Part shown: positions 1-8,303 of the stretch, piece by piece
Layout: the number at the start of each line of letters is the position of its first letter
Position numbering within the stretch: position 1 is the stretch's first letter
From: Deltaproteobacteria bacterium RBG_13_43_22
Lineage (GTDB): Bacteria; Desulfobacterota; RBG-13-43-22
Assembly (NCBI GenBank): GCA_001797675.1
Contig: MGQB01000031.1
Location: 62,001-126,000, forward strand
DNA: 64,000 nucleotides
Direction of reading: 5' to 3'
Translations under genes and position numbers: made by a program
Notes under the pieces: model-generated
Told to the model about the DNA's origin: nothing
Database searches by the model: none
Seen by the model: only the letters and a program-made list of their open reading frames with translations

Positions 1-1
1 G

Positions 2-61
2 CTGAGAAGAGAACTTAAAGGACTCTCCTGCAATCCTGTTCTGGAAGTGGTGTATTCGTAA
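2..61 (+). CDS. 3' end of an upstream gene (partial)
   Basis: Frame 2 is open from the window edge to a TAA at 59-61 and encodes 19 residues ending in NPVLEVVYS. It has the look of a real protein C-terminus, but it is too short to identify. UPF0280 genes often sit near NIL/ferredoxin-type proteins in deltaproteobacteria, so that is one possibility and no more than a guess. Confidence 0.35.
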   Translation: MRRELKGLSCNPVLEVVYS

Positions 62-126
62 TAGATTTTTTCAGTTTTTTGTCCTCTTCTTGGAGATTCT
101 CAGGCTAGATCATATAAAGTGGTCCG

Positions 127-203
127 GTTGCGGGTTACGAGTTACGGGTTAGAAAATCGACGCTTTATATCCCAATAAAACTCGCAACACGAAACTCGTA
201 ACA
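127..203. repeat. Inverted repeat element, GCGGGTT type (period 7)
   Basis: The left arm (about 127-150) is made of GCGGGTT/ACGAGTT/ACGGGTT units. The right arm (about 179-203) carries the complementary units ACTCGCA and ACTCGTAAC. The central spacer is about 28 bp. The right arm ends only 11 bp before the UPF0280 start codon, so the messenger of that gene probably begins with or next to a hairpin. The same unit recurs near 9.5, 14.3, 21.6, 26.9/27.6, 42.8 and 60.2 kb. Confidence 0.75.
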
Positions 204-213
204 TGGTTTTTTT

Positions 214-942
214 ATGACTCTCTACCAAGATCGGTTTTACCGCAGTCAAATCAGCACTCCGGATTGGGTCTCTTTTACCATCCAGGTCAAGGAAACCGAC
301 CTGTGGATTCGAGCCAGGAAAGACCTGTCTGTCGAAGGGTATGAAAGGGTTTTTCAATACCGACATGCCCTGGAAACCTATATCCATCAGAACCCCAGAT
401 TTAAAGATTCGCTTCAGCCTCTGGATTTTGATTCTATGGCCCCGCCGGTGGTCCAGGCTATGATTCAGGCAGGCCGAATAGCCGGGGTCGGTCCTATGGC
501 TGCGGTGGCCGGGGCCATCGCCGAACTGGTCGGGAAAGATCTGTCGGCTTTTTCACCAGACGTAATTATTGAAAATGGAGGGGATTTATTTATCGTCTGC
601 CATGAAACCTTGATGGTCGGGATCTATGCGGGGGATTCTTCTTTCAGCGGACGGTTGGGGATTCGGTTGCCCCCTTCTGATGAACCGATAGGTTTATGCA
701 CGTCTTCCGGGACTGTTGGTCATTCCATAAGCTTCGGCCGGGCCGATTCAGTGACTATTTTATCCCCATCGGCCACCCTTTCCGATGCCGTGGCTACGGC
801 TGTGGGGAACCGGGTTCTAACCAAAAACGATATTCAGCCGGCCCTGGTTTGGGCACAGCAAATTCCGGACGTTGAAGGGATTTTGATCATTGTCGGAGAT
901 CAGATAGGGGCGTGGGGGGGGATGGAGTTGGTGACGTTATAA
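214..942 (+). CDS. UPF0280 family protein (ApbE-like fold)
   Basis: This 242-residue protein matches the UPF0280 family, which is related in fold to the FMN transferase ApbE; its reaction is not established. Supporting features are an N-terminal VKETDLWIRA segment, a glycine/alanine-rich GPMAAVAGAIAE stretch, IIENGGDLF, a CTSSGT motif and a DAVATAVGN segment near the C-terminus. The size is normal for the family. An ATG 11 bp upstream hits a stop after four codons, so 214 is the only workable start. No clear Shine-Dalgarno sequence is seen, because the space upstream is taken by a repeat arm. Family membership is solid; the role is unknown. Confidence 0.85.
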   Translation: MTLYQDRFYRSQISTPDWVSFTIQVKETDLWIRARKDLSVEGYERVFQYRHALETYIHQNPRFKDSLQPLDFDSMAPPVVQAMIQAGRIAGVGPMAAVAGAIAELVGKDLSAFSPDVIIENGGDLFIVCHETLMVGIYAGDSSFSGRLGIRLPPSDEPIGLCTSSGTVGHSISFGRADSVTILSPSATLSDAVATAVGNRVLTKNDIQPALVWAQQIPDVEGILIIVGDQIGAWGGMELVTL

Positions 943-1023
943 AAACAGACGGTGCAAGGTCCAAGGTGTGAGGCTTAAGGTCAAAAAGCCCCTAAACCGT
1001 CTATTAAAGTGGAGGGTTTCTTA

Positions 1024-1896
1024 ATGAAGTTACAAAAGTGGTTAGTTGGAATGTTGTTAATTGTCCTCATCAGTATTTGGGGCTGCGGGACCGTTCCCCC
1101 GGCCAAAGAAGGCAAGGGGCCGCCCAAGATCGCTCTGGTCTTGGGCGGGGGAGCAGCCAGAGGATTTGCCCATGTGGGGGTGATCCGTGTTTTGGAACAA
1201 GAAAAAATCCCCATTCATATGATCGTCGGAACCAGTGTAGGCAGCCTGATCGGGGCCCTTTATGCGGCTGATCCCAACAGCTTAAACCTGGAATGGCTGT
1301 CCTTTACCATAGAAAAAGAAGATATCTTCGATTATTCCTTGTTTTATTCCAAAATGGGGCCGGTTCAGGGGGAACGGCTGGAAAAATTCATTCAAACCAA
1401 TGTCAAAGCCAAAACCATGGAACAGATGAAGATCCCTTTTTATGCCGTGGCAACCGATCTGAATGAAGGAAATACCTGGGTCTTTGAAAAGGGTTCGGTG
1501 GCCAAGGCCGTGCGGGCCAGTAGTTCCATTCCAGGTATTTTTCAACCTCTGGAACTGGGCGGCCGAATGTATGTGGACGGCGGGGTGACCAACAACCTGC
1601 CGGTGGATGTGGCTCGGGCCAGAGGAGCGGATATTATCATTGCCGTCAGTATCTCAAAAAGTATTCGAAACCCTCAGATCAACAATTTGATTGATGTCAT
1701 CATGCAGTCCATTAGTATCATGGGGCGGGAATTGGTCACCTATAAATCCAGGGGATATGATGTGCTGATTGAGCCCAATGTGGGGGATGTGGGTATGACC
1801 GATTTTACACAAAAGAAAAGATTGATGGATGCCGGTATTCAGGCTGCAAAGCAGGCTATGCCGAGGATTAAAAAGTTGATTGAAGAAAAATCGTAA
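1024..1896 (+). CDS. Patatin-like phospholipase, predicted lipoprotein
   Basis: This is a serine acyl hydrolase of the patatin/RssA family, likely acting on lipids at the cell envelope. Visible are a hydrophobic signal segment (residues 7-19) ending in a lipobox-like IWGC with Cys21, the oxyanion motif LGGGAARG (40-47), the nucleophile elbow GTSVG with Ser71, and the DGG dyad aspartate at about residue 185. These make a complete catalytic Ser-Asp dyad. The start chosen is the ATG at 1024, preceded by GGAGG at 1011-1015; the reading frame also has a GTG at 1009, but it overlaps the ribosome-binding site. It is probably active, but the substrate is unknown. Confidence 0.9.
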   Translation: MKLQKWLVGMLLIVLISIWGCGTVPPAKEGKGPPKIALVLGGGAARGFAHVGVIRVLEQEKIPIHMIVGTSVGSLIGALYAADPNSLNLEWLSFTIEKEDIFDYSLFYSKMGPVQGERLEKFIQTNVKAKTMEQMKIPFYAVATDLNEGNTWVFEKGSVAKAVRASSSIPGIFQPLELGGRMYVDGGVTNNLPVDVARARGADIIIAVSISKSIRNPQINNLIDVIMQSISIMGRELVTYKSRGYDVLIEPNVGDVGMTDFTQKKRLMDAGIQAAKQAMPRIKKLIEEKS

Positions 1897-1905
1897 CTTA
1901 AAAGG

Positions 1906-2018
1906 GTTCGAGGATTCAAGGATTCGGGTGACAAATCTCAAAGCCTTCCACTTGAATCTTTGGCCCCTTGACCCCTTGAATCCTTATTCATGCCTCGTGG
2001 CTACCTCCAGAGGCATGA
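1906..2018. repeat. Inverted repeat, GATTCAAG type, plus a short hairpin
   Basis: The left arm near 1908-1926 has GATTCAAG/GATTCGGG units. The right arm (1950-1987) has the complementary CTTGAATC/CCTTGACC units. It is followed by a separate hairpin at 1989-2016 with stem CATGCCTC/GAGGCATG, directly ahead of the next gene. The same repeat unit reappears inside the 5' end of rimO. Confidence 0.7.
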
Positions 2019-2027
2019 GGGCTTAAT

Positions 2028-2942
2028 ATGAAAAAACCTTATCATTTCTGGGCCGGATTGGGTTTTCTGGTGATCTTTCAGATCGCCCTATTTATGAGGC
2101 TTGAGCCGGTGACCACCTATTTTTATTCCCTGATCTGGTGGTCTTATATCGTTATGATCGACGGGATCATCTTCCATCTCCGGGGGCAGTCCCTGATGGT
2201 CAATCAGACCAGACGTTTTTTGCTGTTAATCCCCTGGTCAACGGCGATCTGGCTGGTCTTTGAAGGAATTAATCTGGTCTTGAAGAATTGGCATTATGTC
2301 GGGGTTCCCAAAGAGATGTTCTTCCGCTGGCCGGGATATTTTGTGGCCTACGGGACGGTCCTGCCGGCTATCCTGGAAACTAAAGACCTTGTATCCGCTT
2401 TGGGATTATTTGAGAAAAGCCGTCTGACCCCGATCCCAGTTAAAACCACCTGGTACCGACCCTTGATTGTTGCCGGGGCCTTAGGCCTGCTCCTGGCCTT
2501 GCTTATTCCTTTATTTTGCTTTCCTTTGGTCTGGCTGAGTTTTGTTTTTCTCCTGGAGCCTTTCAATCATCGGACCGGAAGACAATCCCTGTTAAGGGAC
2601 CTGCAAGAGGGGAAAGCTGGAAACCTGTATCAGCTTCTGCTGTCCGGTATGATCTGCGGCCTGCTTTGGGAATTTTGGAATTTTTGGGCGGCGGCCAAAT
2701 GGATTTACACCGTTCCCTGGGTCGGACAGATAAAGCTGTTTGAAATGCCGGTCTTAGGTTTTTTCGGTTTTCCCCCGTTTGCCCTGGAATGTTTTGTCAT
2801 GGTCCATTTCTTAAGGTTGTTGGAGTCCCACCCGGTTGGGAAAAAGAAGATTTTCTGGCAGGCGGTTCCCTTGTGGCTTCTTTTTTATGGGGTTATGTTT
2901 GCGGCTATTGATTTTTATACGGTTCGTTCCTTCGGCTGTTAA
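2028..2942 (+). CDS. Polytopic membrane protein of unknown function
   Basis: The protein has 304 residues and about eight hydrophobic segments (for example residues 8-24, 33-50, 66-84, 145-180 and 275-296). It is rich in Trp and Phe, with conserved-looking patches such as GMICGLLWEFWNFWA near the C-terminal third. I do not recognise a family, and no enzymatic motif stands out. It lies between a patatin-like lipoprotein and rimO in the same direction, but repeat elements on both sides argue against tight co-transcription. It is a real gene by codon use and length; the function is open. Confidence 0.75.
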   Translation: MKKPYHFWAGLGFLVIFQIALFMRLEPVTTYFYSLIWWSYIVMIDGIIFHLRGQSLMVNQTRRFLLLIPWSTAIWLVFEGINLVLKNWHYVGVPKEMFFRWPGYFVAYGTVLPAILETKDLVSALGLFEKSRLTPIPVKTTWYRPLIVAGALGLLLALLIPLFCFPLVWLSFVFLLEPFNHRTGRQSLLRDLQEGKAGNLYQLLLSGMICGLLWEFWNFWAAAKWIYTVPWVGQIKLFEMPVLGFFGFPPFALECFVMVHFLRLLESHPVGKKKIFWQAVPLWLLFYGVMFAAIDFYTVRSFGC

Positions 2943-2972
2943 ATTCATTTACCTCAAGGCGATTTACGAAAA

Positions 2973-4430
2973 ATGAAAAAGGATTCAAAGATTCAAGGAG
3001 TCAAGGACTCAAGTGAAAAACTCGGGAGATCCAAAAAGCAAACTCATGAACCCTTGAATCCTCGAATCCTCGACCCCTCGACCCCTTCTTTCCCTATTAA
3101 AATCTATTTCATCAGCCTGGGTTGTGCCAAGAATCAAGTGGACAGTGAAATGATGCTCCACCAACTGGAGCGTCAAGGTTTTACCTTGACCCGGGAACCT
3201 GATGAGGCCGAAGTGGTGGTCGTCAATACCTGCAGCTTTATCGAGTCTGCCACCCAGGAGAGCATCGAAACCATTTTAGAAGCCGCCCGGTTAAAAAAAG
3301 AAGGAGTTTGTCAGGCCCTGGTGGTTACCGGTTGTTTTCCTCAACGATATAAAAGCCGGTTAGTCAAACAATTGCCGGAAGTGGACCTTTTCCTGGGTAC
3401 GGAATCCTTTTTAGGATTGGCCGATCACATTTCCACCCTCTTGGCCGGAAGAAAGACCCCGAAGATGATCCTGAATTCCGATCCCGAACTTTGGATGGAA
3501 CCTTATCACCGTCTCCTGACCACTTCCCCGGGAACGGCTTACTTAAAAATTGCCGAAGGATGTTCGAATTGCTGTGCCTACTGCACTATCCCTTCTATTC
3601 GGGGACCTTTTCGCAGCCGAGAGCCAAAAGTCTTAATCCGGGAAGCCCAAGTTCTGGCAGAGCAGAGGATTAAAGAAATTATTTTGGTAGCCCAGGATAC
3701 CACGGCCTATGGTTCCGACCTTTGCCGACCGGTTTCTTTTGTCGATCTGATCAAAGAAATTCTGAAGATCGATTCTTTTGAATGGCTGCGTCTGCTTTAT
3801 TTGAGGCCTGAAAGGATCACTCGGGAACTATTAACCTTGATGGCTCAGGAAAACAGAATCTCCCCTTATTTGGATATACCTATACAACATGTCAGTGACC
3901 GGATTCTAAAGGCTATGGACCGGCTTTACGGACAAAAGGGAATACGGGACTTGATTCAAAAAATTCGGAAGACATTACCCCAGGCAGCCCTCCGTACCAC
4001 GGTTATGGTAGGGTTTCCCGGGGAAACGGATAAAGATTTTCAAGAACTGTTTCGTTTTGTTTCGGAGGTGGAATTTGATCACCTGGGCGTTTTCAAATAT
4101 TCCCCGGAAGAAGGGACCAAGGCGGCCCGTTATTCGGATCAGGTCCCGGAAGAGATTAGTTATCGTCGGATGGAACTCCTGATGGCCAGGCAGAAAGAAA
4201 TCTCTTTAAAAAAGAATCAAAGCCGGATCGGCTCGGTGGAGCCGGTCCTGATATCCGGGGTCAGTCCGGAAAGCGAGTTGTTGATTCAGGGGCGGACCCG
4301 CTTCCAGGCCCCGGAGGTGGATGGGGTGGTCTTTATCACCGATGGGGAGCCGCAGGTTGGGGAAATCGTCAAGGTGAAAATTACCGAAGCCCATGCCTAT
4401 GATCTGGTGGGGGAGACTATCGAGATTTAG
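2973..4430 (+). CDS. rimO: Ribosomal protein S12 methylthiotransferase RimO, N-terminus extended by a repeat
   Basis: This radical-SAM enzyme adds a methylthio group to an aspartate of ribosomal protein S12. It has the N-terminal MTTase domain starting at IYFISLGCAKNQVDSE, a second Cys in NTCSF, a third in TGCFP, the radical-SAM CxxxCxxC in EGCSNCCAYC, and a C-terminal TRAM-like region. Usual RimO proteins start just before the IYFISLGC block. Here about 40 extra residues precede it, encoded by the two arms of a GATTCAAG-type repeat (2980-3085). No ATG, GTG or TTG lies near the conserved start, so the repeat appears to be translated in frame. Confidence 0.93.
   Translation: MKKDSKIQGVKDSSEKLGRSKKQTHEPLNPRILDPSTPSFPIKIYFISLGCAKNQVDSEMMLHQLERQGFTLTREPDEAEVVVVNTCSFIESATQESIETILEAARLKKEGVCQALVVTGCFPQRYKSRLVKQLPEVDLFLGTESFLGLADHISTLLAGRKTPKMILNSDPELWMEPYHRLLTTSPGTAYLKIAEGCSNCCAYCTIPSIRGPFRSREPKVLIREAQVLAEQRIKEIILVAQDTTAYGSDLCRPVSFVDLIKEILKIDSFEWLRLLYLRPERITRELLTLMAQENRISPYLDIPIQHVSDRILKAMDRLYGQKGIRDLIQKIRKTLPQAALRTTVMVGFPGETDKDFQELFRFVSEVEFDHLGVFKYSPEEGTKAARYSDQVPEEISYRRMELLMARQKEISLKKNQSRIGSVEPVLISGVSPESELLIQGRTRFQAPEVDGVVFITDGEPQVGEIVKVKITEAHAYDLVGETIEI
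2980..3085. repeat. GATTCAAG-type inverted repeat inside the 5' end of rimO
   Basis: The left arm (2980-3013) consists of GATTCAAAGATTCAAGGAGT-like units. The right arm (about 3050-3085) consists of CCTTGAATCC/TCGAATCC/TCGACCCC units. Both arms are in frame with the downstream RimO core and lie between the only usable start codon and the conserved domain. Confidence 0.75.
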
Positions 4431-4484
4431 TTTTTAAATGTTTTTTGTTAGTCAATCCCATGGCCGGTATGAGTTATAGAAAGA

Positions 4485-4757
4485 TCATGGGAATATCCTG
4501 TAGATATCTTTTCGGTGAGCAATACGTTGAAAAAAAATCAAGTCATTTTCCTTTTCTATCGTGATTCCGATTCTATAGTCGCCAATACGAATCTTGAATT
4601 TGTCAGGATAGCCTCTCATGCGCTCAAGATATCCCAACGAAAAAGGATTGGTGGTCATAAACTTCTGAAAAACAATATCCTCTGCTTGAGCCCGCGCTTC
4701 TTTCGGCAGATTGGATAGTTCTTTGAGGAAACGTCGGGTATATTTAACCTTCCACAT
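4485..4757 (-). CDS. RelE/ParE-family toxin
   Basis: A 90-residue toxin of the RelE superfamily, probably a ribosome-dependent mRNA endonuclease. The family pattern is clear: an N-terminal VKYTRRFLKELSNLP helix, a central FKIRIGDYRIGI strand pair, and a C-terminal FFQRIAHRKDIYRIFP with basic residues suited to RNA cleavage. The start overlaps the end of the antitoxin gene by 14 bp, as usual for translationally coupled toxin-antitoxin pairs. The length is typical and nothing looks broken. Confidence 0.88.
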   Translation of the reverse strand: MWKVKYTRRFLKELSNLPKEARAQAEDIVFQKFMTTNPFSLGYLERMRGYPDKFKIRIGDYRIGITIEKENDLIFFQRIAHRKDIYRIFP

Positions 4758-4953
4758 CAGCCTTCAATGTCCTATAGTAGTCTTGAGCATCTGCTACCGA
4801 CAGCCTTTCGTCGTCTTTTACCTCATCAATCAATTTTGATAATCCAAAATTTTCTATAACTTCCTCTAATCGCTCAAATTCATCGATGGATATTTGAACG
4901 GCGAACGGTTTCTGATGCTCATCGAGAACTATTTTTTTATGAATCTCTAACAT
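4744..4953 (-). CDS. Antitoxin partner of the RelE-type toxin
   Basis: A small acidic protein of about 69 residues directly upstream of, and overlapping, the toxin gene. It has an N-terminal beta-rich LDEHQKPFAVQISIDEFERL segment followed by charged helices, which fits a Phd/StbD-like DNA-binding antitoxin that covers the toxin and represses the operon. A GTG at 4962 is in frame but lies within the strong AAGGAGGTGG ribosome-binding site, so the ATG at 4953 is preferred. Confidence 0.8.
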   Translation of the reverse strand: MLEIHKKIVLDEHQKPFAVQISIDEFERLEEVIENFGLSKLIDEVKDDERLSVADAQDYYRTLKADVEG

Positions 4954-4976
4954 GATTTCCACCTCCTTGCCTTTTT

Positions 4977-4982
4977 ATTATA
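4977..4982 (-). promoter_or_regulatory. Candidate -10 box of the toxin-antitoxin operon
   Basis: A perfect TATAAT on the minus strand lies 24 bp ahead of the antitoxin start codon and just before the AAGGAGG ribosome-binding site. No good -35 hexamer is seen at 17 bp. Weak dyads nearby could be the antitoxin operator. Confidence 0.4.
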
Positions 4983-5075
4983 GTAACATACACTACTTTA
5001 TTTTATAAAGGAAAATTGGGAGTCAAAATTTGTCCACAAAAACTGTTTTCAACCAGTTGTAGTAAGGATACCCCC

Positions 5076-6095
5076 CTATTTCCCAAACGGGCAAACGGGA
5101 AAGTGGCATTCCGGGCAGTTGCGGCAGAGACCGCCGTGGCCCATCAGGGCGATTTCTTTGCGGGTCGGTTCCTCTCCGGCCAGGATCAATGGCAGGATCA
5201 AATCAAAAAGGGTAACTTTATGGTAAAAGACACAGGCCGGCAGTCCCAGGAGAGGAGTCCGTCCCATTCGGGCATAAAGAAACATGGCCCCGGGCAATAC
5301 CGGTGTGCCGTAAAAAACAATCCTGGCTCCGGCCTGGCGGATTCCTTTCCGGGTGACGTCGTCCGGATCGACCGACATCCCTCCGGTGGTGATGATCAGG
5401 TCGCAACCAGAATCGATCAGGGTCTTGATGGTTCCGGCAATTCGTGAGACTTTGTCCGGAACAGTTTCTTTCCGGATGATTTCACATCCGTAAGCTTCCA
5501 ATTTATTGCCGACCCATTCTTCAAAACCGTCTTGCACCCGACCCGTATAAAACTCCGATCCGGTCACGACCACTCCGACCTTTTTTTTCGAAAAAGGTTT
5601 GATCGAAACTACTGGTCCTGACCGGGAACAGAATGTTTCCGCCCTGAGTATGCCCTTTTCCGGCATCGTTAAGGGAATGATCCGGGTGGCGGCCACGATA
5701 TCGCCGGCCTTACAGACACTATTGTTATGCAGGGTGGAAACGATGATATTCGGGATTAAATTGATTCGGGTGAGATCGGTCATCCGGATTTTCAGCAGAC
5801 CGGAAATTTGGGTAATCAGGCTTATTTTCCCTTCCACCGGTCCTTGAAGCAAGAGGTGATCGCCCTTTAGGGCTTGTGCCAGACGTTCGGCTGCATCGTT
5901 TTCGTGGAGCCGGCCGGGAGGAATGTCCAGAACAAAAAGGGTTTCCTTGCCCATATCCAGCAAGGCCGGGATGTTTTCCTCCTGTATGATGTGACCTTTT
6001 TTAAAAGCAGCGCCTTTGTAACTGCCGGGTACGATACGGGTCAGATCATGGCCCAGGACCATGCCGACGGCTTTTTGAATTTTCACTTTTTTCAT
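5076..6095 (-). CDS. Molybdopterin-binding protein (MoeA/MogA-type domain) with C-terminal Cys cluster
   Basis: This 339-residue protein carries a MoCF-biosynthesis (MogA/MoeA-like) domain in its C-terminal half. VGVVVTGSEFYTGRVQDGFE and LIITTGGMSVDPDDVT are the characteristic phosphate-binding motifs. The N-terminal half resembles the variable region of stand-alone molybdopterin-binding proteins found near molybdoenzymes in sulfate reducers. The C-terminus ends in CRNCPECHFPVCPFGK, a four-cysteine cluster that could bind zinc or an iron-sulfur centre. It may handle molybdenum cofactor or sense it. No molybdenum cofactor genes are adjacent. Confidence 0.82.
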   Translation of the reverse strand: MKKVKIQKAVGMVLGHDLTRIVPGSYKGAAFKKGHIIQEENIPALLDMGKETLFVLDIPPGRLHENDAAERLAQALKGDHLLLQGPVEGKISLITQISGLLKIRMTDLTRINLIPNIIVSTLHNNSVCKAGDIVAATRIIPLTMPEKGILRAETFCSRSGPVVSIKPFSKKKVGVVVTGSEFYTGRVQDGFEEWVGNKLEAYGCEIIRKETVPDKVSRIAGTIKTLIDSGCDLIITTGGMSVDPDDVTRKGIRQAGARIVFYGTPVLPGAMFLYARMGRTPLLGLPACVFYHKVTLFDLILPLILAGEEPTRKEIALMGHGGLCRNCPECHFPVCPFGK

Positions 6096-6228
6096 TTCAA
6101 GGCTTCAATTCCTTTGCTGAGTATTTTTTTCTTCGGTGATTAATAGTAAGATAACACATTTAGAAAAAGAGTACTTTAAAAAGAAACTTTTTTTAAATTT
6201 TTTTCTACTCCACTAAACCGTCGTGTCC

Positions 6229-6312
6229 CTGCCATGTCGTTTGGTCTTTTCCGTCCTTCCGGATAGAGAAGACGGACCCAAAAGACACCAGACAGACGAG
6301 TATATGGGGCAG
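6229..6312. ncRNA. Candidate structured RNA in the divergent intergenic region
   Basis: Three nested pairings share one axis: 6229-6233 with 6308-6312, 6239-6245 with 6287-6293, and 6245-6250 plus 6251-6255 with 6280-6285 plus 6271-6275. They leave a small bulge (ACCC at 6276-6279) and a 15-base apical loop. The region lies between the molybdopterin-binding gene (minus) and the sigma-54 activator (plus), so it could lead either transcript. A molybdenum cofactor riboswitch was considered, but I could not match its consensus. The strand is undecided. Confidence 0.35.
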
Positions 6313-6469
6313 CGCTAAGCATGAAAACCGGGGTTCTCCGAACTGTCCTTGGTTGGCATGAAAAAATACAATGGGCGTCCTCTATTAATTATTCTTTAAA
6401 TTAGATTGCATGCCATTAAGTTGTAAACATTAAAAATAATTTGTCAACTTTTTTTACCCCTTCTTCCAT

Positions 6470-6498
6470 TTGACAAATTAAATCTCTTTTATTACAAA
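6470..6498 (+). promoter_or_regulatory. Candidate sigma-70 promoter of the sigma-54 activator gene
   Basis: TTGACA at 6470-6475, a 17 bp spacer, and TACAAA at 6493-6498. It lies in an AT-rich stretch about 60 bp ahead of the start codon. Spacing and the -35 are ideal; the -10 is fair. The rest of the 6096-6558 gap holds the candidate structured RNA and nothing else recognised. Confidence 0.5.
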
Positions 6499-6558
6499 AA
6501 TGTTGTTTAATAATCAGGCCTGTGCTAAGGTGTCTTCGAACGAAAAAGGAGAAATCGC

Positions 6559-8127
6559 TTGAAGGAAATATTTTTGAAAAGCAAGGGGATAGACAACTCT
6601 CCCTATGTGCGGGAGGTCTATTGTCTTTATGAAATTGCCAAGGCCCTGAATGCCTCCCTGGACCTGAGCAAATCCCTGCAAGAAATTCTGAGTATTATTT
6701 CCAAGTTACTCGGGATGCGGCGGGCCACCCTGACCATTCTGAATCCGGATACTTCGGAGATATCCATTGAGGTGGCCCACGATCTTTCCCCCGAGGCCAA
6801 ACGGCGGGGCAAATACCGCCTGGGAGAGGGGGTTACCGGACGGGTGGTTCAAACCGGCGAACCGGCCATTATCCCCAGGATCAGTGAAGAACCGATGTTT
6901 TTGAACCGGACCCGCACGCGAAAGGATTTGGAGAAACGGGATATATCCTTTATCTGTGTGCCGATCAAAATCGGAAAAAGTACGATCGGGGCCTTGAGTG
7001 TGGACCGGTTGTTTTCCAACGAGATCTCCCTGGAGGAGGACCTGCGGTTCCTGACGATTATTGCGGCTTTGATTGCCGAGACGGTTAAGAAAGTGCAGTA
7101 CCTGAACCGGGAAAAGGAACAGCTTTTAGATGAAAATATCCGGCTTAAAAAAGAGTTGACCGAAAAATATCAGGTCGAAAACATCATCGGCAACAGCCGT
7201 CTTATGAGGGAAGTCTATGAAATGATCCATAAGGTGGCGAAAAGCAATGCGACGGTTCTGCTCCGCGGAGAGAGCGGCACGGGGAAGGAATTAGTGGCCA
7301 ACGCCATCCATTATCAAAGCCTGCGCTCCCGCAAACCCTTTATCAAGGTCAACTGTGCCGCTTTACCGGAAACCCTTCTGGAAAGCGAGTTGTTCGGTTA
7401 TGAAAAAGGGGCCTTCACCGGGGCCACTTCCCTCAAACCGGGCCGGTTCGAAAGGGCTCAGGGCGGAACCCTGTTCCTGGATGAAATAGGCGATTTAAAC
7501 CCCAGTGTCCAGACCAAGCTGCTCAGGGTTATTCAGGAAAAGGAATTTGACCGGCTGGGAGGCCGCCAGCCGATTCAGTCCGATGTGCGGATCATCGCCG
7601 CCACCCATCAGGACCTGGAAAAGACCGTGGAAGAAAAGAGGTTTCGAGAAGACCTTTATTACCGTTTGAATGTCTTTCCTATCTATTTGCCTCCCTTACG
7701 AGATCGGCGGACGGATATTCTTCTGCTGTCGGAACATTTTCTGGAAAAATTCAATAAAGAACACCAGAAGAATATCCGGCGAATTTCCACCCCGGCGATC
7801 GATATGCTGATGCAGTATCACTGGCCGGGCAATGTTCGCGAGCTTCAAAACTGCCTGGAACGGGCCGTCCTGATCTGCGAAGGGGAGGCGATCAAGGCCC
7901 ATCATCTTCCGCCCACACTTCAGACCGCCGAAAGCTCCAATACTCAGAGCAAACTTTCCTTTGACCAGGCGGTTGAAGCGGTGGAGAAGGAATTGATTAT
8001 CGAAGCCCTTAAAAAAACCAATGGGAACAGGACCAGGGCTGCAGATGAACTGGGCATTACCCAACGGATCATCAATTATAAAATCGACCGCTACGGCATT
8101 GAGCCGAGGCGGTTTAAGGTGGCATAA
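6559..8127 (+). CDS. Sigma-54-dependent transcriptional activator, GAF-AAA+-Fis (NifA type)
   Basis: A 522-residue enhancer-binding protein that would open sigma-54 promoters. Domain order is a GAF sensor (about 25-190), AAA+ ATPase (about 205-430) with Walker A GESGTGKE starting at residue 237 and the sigma-54 contact loop GAFTGA at 284-289, then a Fis-type helix-turn-helix at the C-terminus ([13 protein letters not shown]). This is the layout of NifA and related regulators; the ligand of the GAF domain is unknown. The start is TTG at 6559 with AAGGAG 8 bp upstream. Its target genes cannot be told from the window. Confidence 0.92.
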   Translation: MKEIFLKSKGIDNSPYVREVYCLYEIAKALNASLDLSKSLQEILSIISKLLGMRRATLTILNPDTSEISIEVAHDLSPEAKRRGKYRLGEGVTGRVVQTGEPAIIPRISEEPMFLNRTRTRKDLEKRDISFICVPIKIGKSTIGALSVDRLFSNEISLEEDLRFLTIIAALIAETVKKVQYLNREKEQLLDENIRLKKELTEKYQVENIIGNSRLMREVYEMIHKVAKSNATVLLRGESGTGKELVANAIHYQSLRSRKPFIKVNCAALPETLLESELFGYEKGAFTGATSLKPGRFERAQGGTLFLDEIGDLNPSVQTKLLRVIQEKEFDRLGGRQPIQSDVRIIAATHQDLEKTVEEKRFREDLYYRLNVFPIYLPPLRDRRTDILLLSEHFLEKFNKEHQKNIRRISTPAIDMLMQYHWPGNVRELQNCLERAVLICEGEAIKAHHLPPTLQTAESSNTQSKLSFDQAVEAVEKELIIEALKKTNGNRTRAADELGITQRIINYKIDRYGIEPRRFKVA

Positions 8128-8167
8128 TTAAAAAAAGGATTCAAGTGAAAAACTTATGTCCTAATAC

Positions 8168-8234
8168 CGTCATTCCCACGAAAGCGGGAATCCAGGTTGA
8201 AACGACTGGATTCCAGATCAAGTCCGGAATGACA
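8168..8234. repeat. ATTCCC-type palindromic repeat
   Basis: Carries CGTCATTCCCACGAAAGCGG followed by a mirrored CTGGATTCC and GGAATGACA at the other end, a widespread bacterial palindromic element. It sits in the 5' leader of the next gene, in frame with it, and produces a false N-terminal extension of 53 residues back to 8145. Confidence 0.8.
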
Positions 8235-8303
8235 AGACTGAAAAGTGATTACAGATACACTACCATAGGACCCTATTTTTGTACCAAAGAAAGGTTTAAC
8301 CCA

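Noticed and set aside
6229-6312. Molybdenum cofactor riboswitch
   Set aside because: The location is suggestive, but I could not match the known consensus; kept only as an unassigned structured RNA.
8145-8303. N-terminal extension of the alcohol dehydrogenase
   Set aside because: It is encoded by an ATTCCC-type palindrome; the family start and a ribosome-binding site are at 8304.
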